Source: CAZNPW01 sp964575185
GTDB lineage: Bacteria; Pseudomonadota; Alphaproteobacteria; Rhodobacterales; Rhodobacteraceae
Direction of reading: 5' to 3'
DNA: 22,862 nt
NCBI GenBank assembly: GCA_964575185.1
Contig: CAZNPW010000046.1
Coordinates: 1 to 22,862 of the forward strand
Shown here: in pieces, positions 21,003 through 22,862 of the stretch
Position numbering within the stretch: position 1 is the first letter of the stretch
How the letters are laid out: the number at the start of each line of letters is the position of its first letter
Notes under the pieces: model-generated
The model's input: the letters and a program-made list of their open reading frames with translations, nothing else
Databases searched by the model: none
What the model was told of the DNA's origin: nothing
Position numbers and translations under genes: made by a program

Positions 21003-21078
21003 CGTCTGCGGAATCTTCGCATGGCGGGGTGATTCCTTCACCGCCCGTTAACCGGTCGGGTGCGAAGAGGTCCGCGTG

Positions 21079-22224
21079 ATGAGGCGCAAGGCACGGGCGA
21101 TGGGACCGCGGACCGATCCAACACCCCACCCCACACCCCTGGCGGACGCGGACCCCGTACCGGCCCTGCGCCTCATCCGCTCGCGTCGCGTCGGGGCCGT
21201 GACCTGGCACCGGCTGGTGGCCGAACACGGCTCGCCGCGCGACGCGCTGCGCGAACTGCCGGCGGTCGCACGCGGCGCGGGGGTCGACGATTACGAATGC
21301 TGCCCCGAAGGCGTGGTGCGCGCCGAACTCGCGGCCGGGCGCAAGGCGGGGGCGGTGATGCTGGTCCACGGCGGCCCCGGCTATCCCGCGGCGCTGATGG
21401 ACATGCCCGACGCGCCGCCGATCCTCTGGGCGCTCGGCTACGCGGGGCTGCTCGCGCGGCCGATGGTCGGCATGGTGGGGGCGCGCAACGCCTCCTCGCT
21501 CGGCCTGCGGATGGCGCGGTCGCTCGCGGGGGCGCTGGGGCAGGCGGGGCAGGTCGTCGTCAGCGGCCTTGCCCGCGGCATCGACGCCGCCGCGCACGAG
21601 GCGGCGCTCGACGCCGGCACGGTCGCCGTGCAGGCGGGCGGCATCGACGTCATCTACCCCGAAGAGAACGCGGGCCTCCACGCCCGCATCCGCGACCGCG
21701 GCTGCATCGTCGGCGAACAGCCCTGGGGGCTCGAACCCCAGGCGCGGCACTTCCCGCTGCGCAACCGCATCGTCGCCGGACTGTCCCGCGCGCTCATCGT
21801 GGTCGAGGCGGCGGCGAAGTCCGGCAGCCTCATCACCGCGCGCGACGCGGCCGACCTCGGGCGCGAGGTGATGGCGGTGCCCGGCCACCCCTTCGACGCC
21901 CGCGCCGCGGGCTGCAACCACCTCTTGCGCGACGGCGCGACACTGGTGCGCTCCGCCGCCGACGTGATGGAGGCGCTGGCACTGCCGCGGCCCGCCGCCC
22001 GGCGCGACATCCCCGCGCCCGTCGCCCCGACGCGCGCCCTTCCCGAAACCGCGGCGCTGCACGGCCGGATCCTCGCCCGGCTCGGCCCCAGCCCGCTGCC
22101 CGAGGACATGCTGATCCGCGACCTCGCCGTGCCGCCCGCCGCCGTGGCCCCGGCGCTCCTGACACTCGAGATGGAGGGGCGGATCGAACGCCAGGCCGGG
22201 GGGATGCTCGCGCGCGTCGGCTGA
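21079..22224 (+). CDS. dprA: DNA-processing protein DprA
   Basis: Binds incoming single-stranded DNA and loads RecA during natural transformation; cytosolic. The 381-residue product has an N-terminal SAM-like region (PALRLIRSRRVGAVTWHRL), the Rossmann-like DprA core with GARNAS (134-139), VSGLARGIDAAAH (161-173), LRNRIVAGLS (227-236) and SGSLITA (248-254), and a C-terminal winged-helix domain (about 305-381, ending in LLTLEMEGRIERQAGGM). GAAGAGG lies 8 nt before the ATG at 21079; a GTG directly in front (21076) is less well spaced. topA follows, the usual alphaproteobacterial order. The gene is intact, but its presence alone does not show competence. Confidence 0.96.
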   Translation: MRRKARAMGPRTDPTPHPTPLADADPVPALRLIRSRRVGAVTWHRLVAEHGSPRDALRELPAVARGAGVDDYECCPEGVVRAELAAGRKAGAVMLVHGGPGYPAALMDMPDAPPILWALGYAGLLARPMVGMVGARNASSLGLRMARSLAGALGQAGQVVVSGLARGIDAAAHEAALDAGTVAVQAGGIDVIYPEENAGLHARIRDRGCIVGEQPWGLEPQARHFPLRNRIVAGLSRALIVVEAAAKSGSLITARDAADLGREVMAVPGHPFDARAAGCNHLLRDGATLVRSAADVMEALALPRPAARRDIPAPVAPTRALPETAALHGRILARLGPSPLPEDMLIRDLAVPPAAVAPALLTLEMEGRIERQAGGMLARVG

Positions 22225-22231
22225 GGCCGCA

Positions 22232-22261
22232 TTGACATTGCGGGGGTGCCGCCCCCATGTT
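22232..22261 (+). promoter_or_regulatory. Candidate topA promoter with embedded hairpin
   Basis: A perfect TTGACA (22232-22237), 18-bp spacer and CATGTT (22256-22261). GGGGG (22242-22246) and CCCCC (22252-22256) around TGCCG form a hairpin inside the spacer, which could also end dprA transcripts. Confidence 0.5.
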
Positions 22262-22309
22262 CCGCGCCGCCGCAGGCCCGTGCCTTCCCGGCCCACCGGA
22301 AAGGTCCCC

Positions 22310-22862
22310 ATGCCCGTCGTCGTCGTCGAATCTCCGGCCAAGGCCAAGACGATCAACAAGTATCTCGGCCCCGACTACACCGTGCTCGCGTCCTACGGCC
22401 ATGTCCGCGACCTGCCGCCCAAGGACGGCTCGGTCGACCCCGACCACGACTTCCGCATGGAGTGGGAGGTCGCCGCCGACAGCCGCAAGCACGTCCGCGC
22501 GATCGCCGAGGCGCTGAAGTCCGACGACACGCTGATCCTCGCCACCGACCCCGACCGCGAGGGCGAGGCGATCTCGTGGCACCTGCAGGAGGCGCTGCAG
22601 CCGTCGCTGAAGAAGGGCAAGAAGGTCGCCCGCGTCACCTTCAACGCCATTACCAAGGACGCCGTCACGAAGGCGATGCGCGAGCCGCGCCAGGTCGACC
22701 AGCCGCTGGTGGAGGCCTACCTCGCCCGCCGCGCGCTCGACTACCTCGTGGGCTTCACCCTGTCGCCCGTCCTGTGGCGCAAGCTGCCCGGCGCGAAGTC
22801 CGCCGGCCGCGTCCAGTCCGTCTGCCTGCGCCTGATCGTCGAGCGCGAGATGGAGATCGAGG
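22310..22862 (+). CDS. topA: DNA topoisomerase I (3' end beyond window)
   Basis: Type IA topoisomerase that relaxes negative supercoils. Only the first 184 residues are present. They include the TOPRIM start MPVVVVESPAKAKTINKYLG with Glu7, the metal motif ATDPDREGEAISWHL (78-92) and the conserved SAGRVQS (164-170). The active-site Tyr lies beyond the window. GGAAAGG lies 5-10 nt before the ATG and gives a clear ribosome-binding site. The gene follows dprA after 85 bp and has its own promoter candidate. Confidence 0.97.
   Translation, partial: MPVVVVESPAKAKTINKYLGPDYTVLASYGHVRDLPPKDGSVDPDHDFRMEWEVAADSRKHVRAIAEALKSDDTLILATDPDREGEAISWHLQEALQPSLKKGKKVARVTFNAITKDAVTKAMREPRQVDQPLVEAYLARRALDYLVGFTLSPVLWRKLPGAKSAGRVQSVCLRLIVEREMEIE

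Noticed and set aside
21076..21078. GTG start for dprA
   Set aside because: The adjacent ATG at 21079 has better spacing (8 nt) from GAAGAGG.

Overview
The window is a dense, very GC-rich stretch of bacterial chromosome with short gaps, many 1-4 bp stop/start overlaps and strong third-position GC. Gene content and order (ihfB-lapA-trpF-trpB, nrdR-ribD, dprA-topA, and a palindromic intergenic repeat containing AAATACTCC) point to an alphaproteobacterium of the Rhodobacterales (Rhodobacteraceae/Paracoccaceae). That placement rests on recognising protein families and neighbourhoods by eye, not on a search. I see no rRNA, tRNA, CRISPR array, insertion sequence or phage gene. Both ends cut a gene: an Alx/TerC-type membrane protein on the left and topoisomerase I on the right.

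Region by region. 1-833: the 3' part of a TerC-family gene and its intrinsic terminator. 968-3589 (+): ihfB, a LapA-domain membrane protein, trpF and trpB. 3590-4892: a tiny putative exported protein convergent with an unrecognised single-span membrane protein. 4964-6429: an EamA transporter and thymidine kinase, convergent and overlapping by 28 bp. 6430-6730: a structured, gene-free gap. 6731-8906: a DEAD-box RNA helicase divergent from a second TerC-type (YjbE-like) membrane protein. 9071-16822: a catabolic block. 16873-17766: a cation diffusion facilitator. 17960-19533 (+): nrdR and ribD. 19534-19645: palindromic repeats. 19646-20947 (-): gabT. 21079 to the right end (+): dprA and topA.

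The most interesting part is the block at 9071-16822. A rightward set (NDP-forming acyl-CoA synthetase, CaiD-like carnitinyl-CoA dehydratase, GMC oxidoreductase) meets tail to tail, with 3 bp between stop codons, a leftward set (TetR/BetI-like regulator, AruH-like aminotransferase, AruI-like thiamine-diphosphate decarboxylase). AruH and AruI define the arginine transaminase route (arginine to 2-ketoarginine to 4-guanidinobutanal). Here they lie beside an oxidoreductase, an acyl-CoA ligase and a hydratase whose known relative handles C4 acyl-CoAs with a cationic 4-substituent. I propose, as inference only, a route for arginine or a carnitine/butyrobetaine-like cationic C4 compound that passes through a CoA thioester. 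A perfect 7-5-7 palindrome just upstream of the regulator is a good candidate operator. gabT, 3 kb away, could take the 4-aminobutyrate end product of the classical route.

Other points of note: the GMC oxidoreductase has no ATG/GTG/TTG start ahead of its FAD-binding motif and seems to start at CTG behind a good ribosome-binding site; the last codons of ribD run into an intergenic repeat; trpF-trpB are not followed by trpA.
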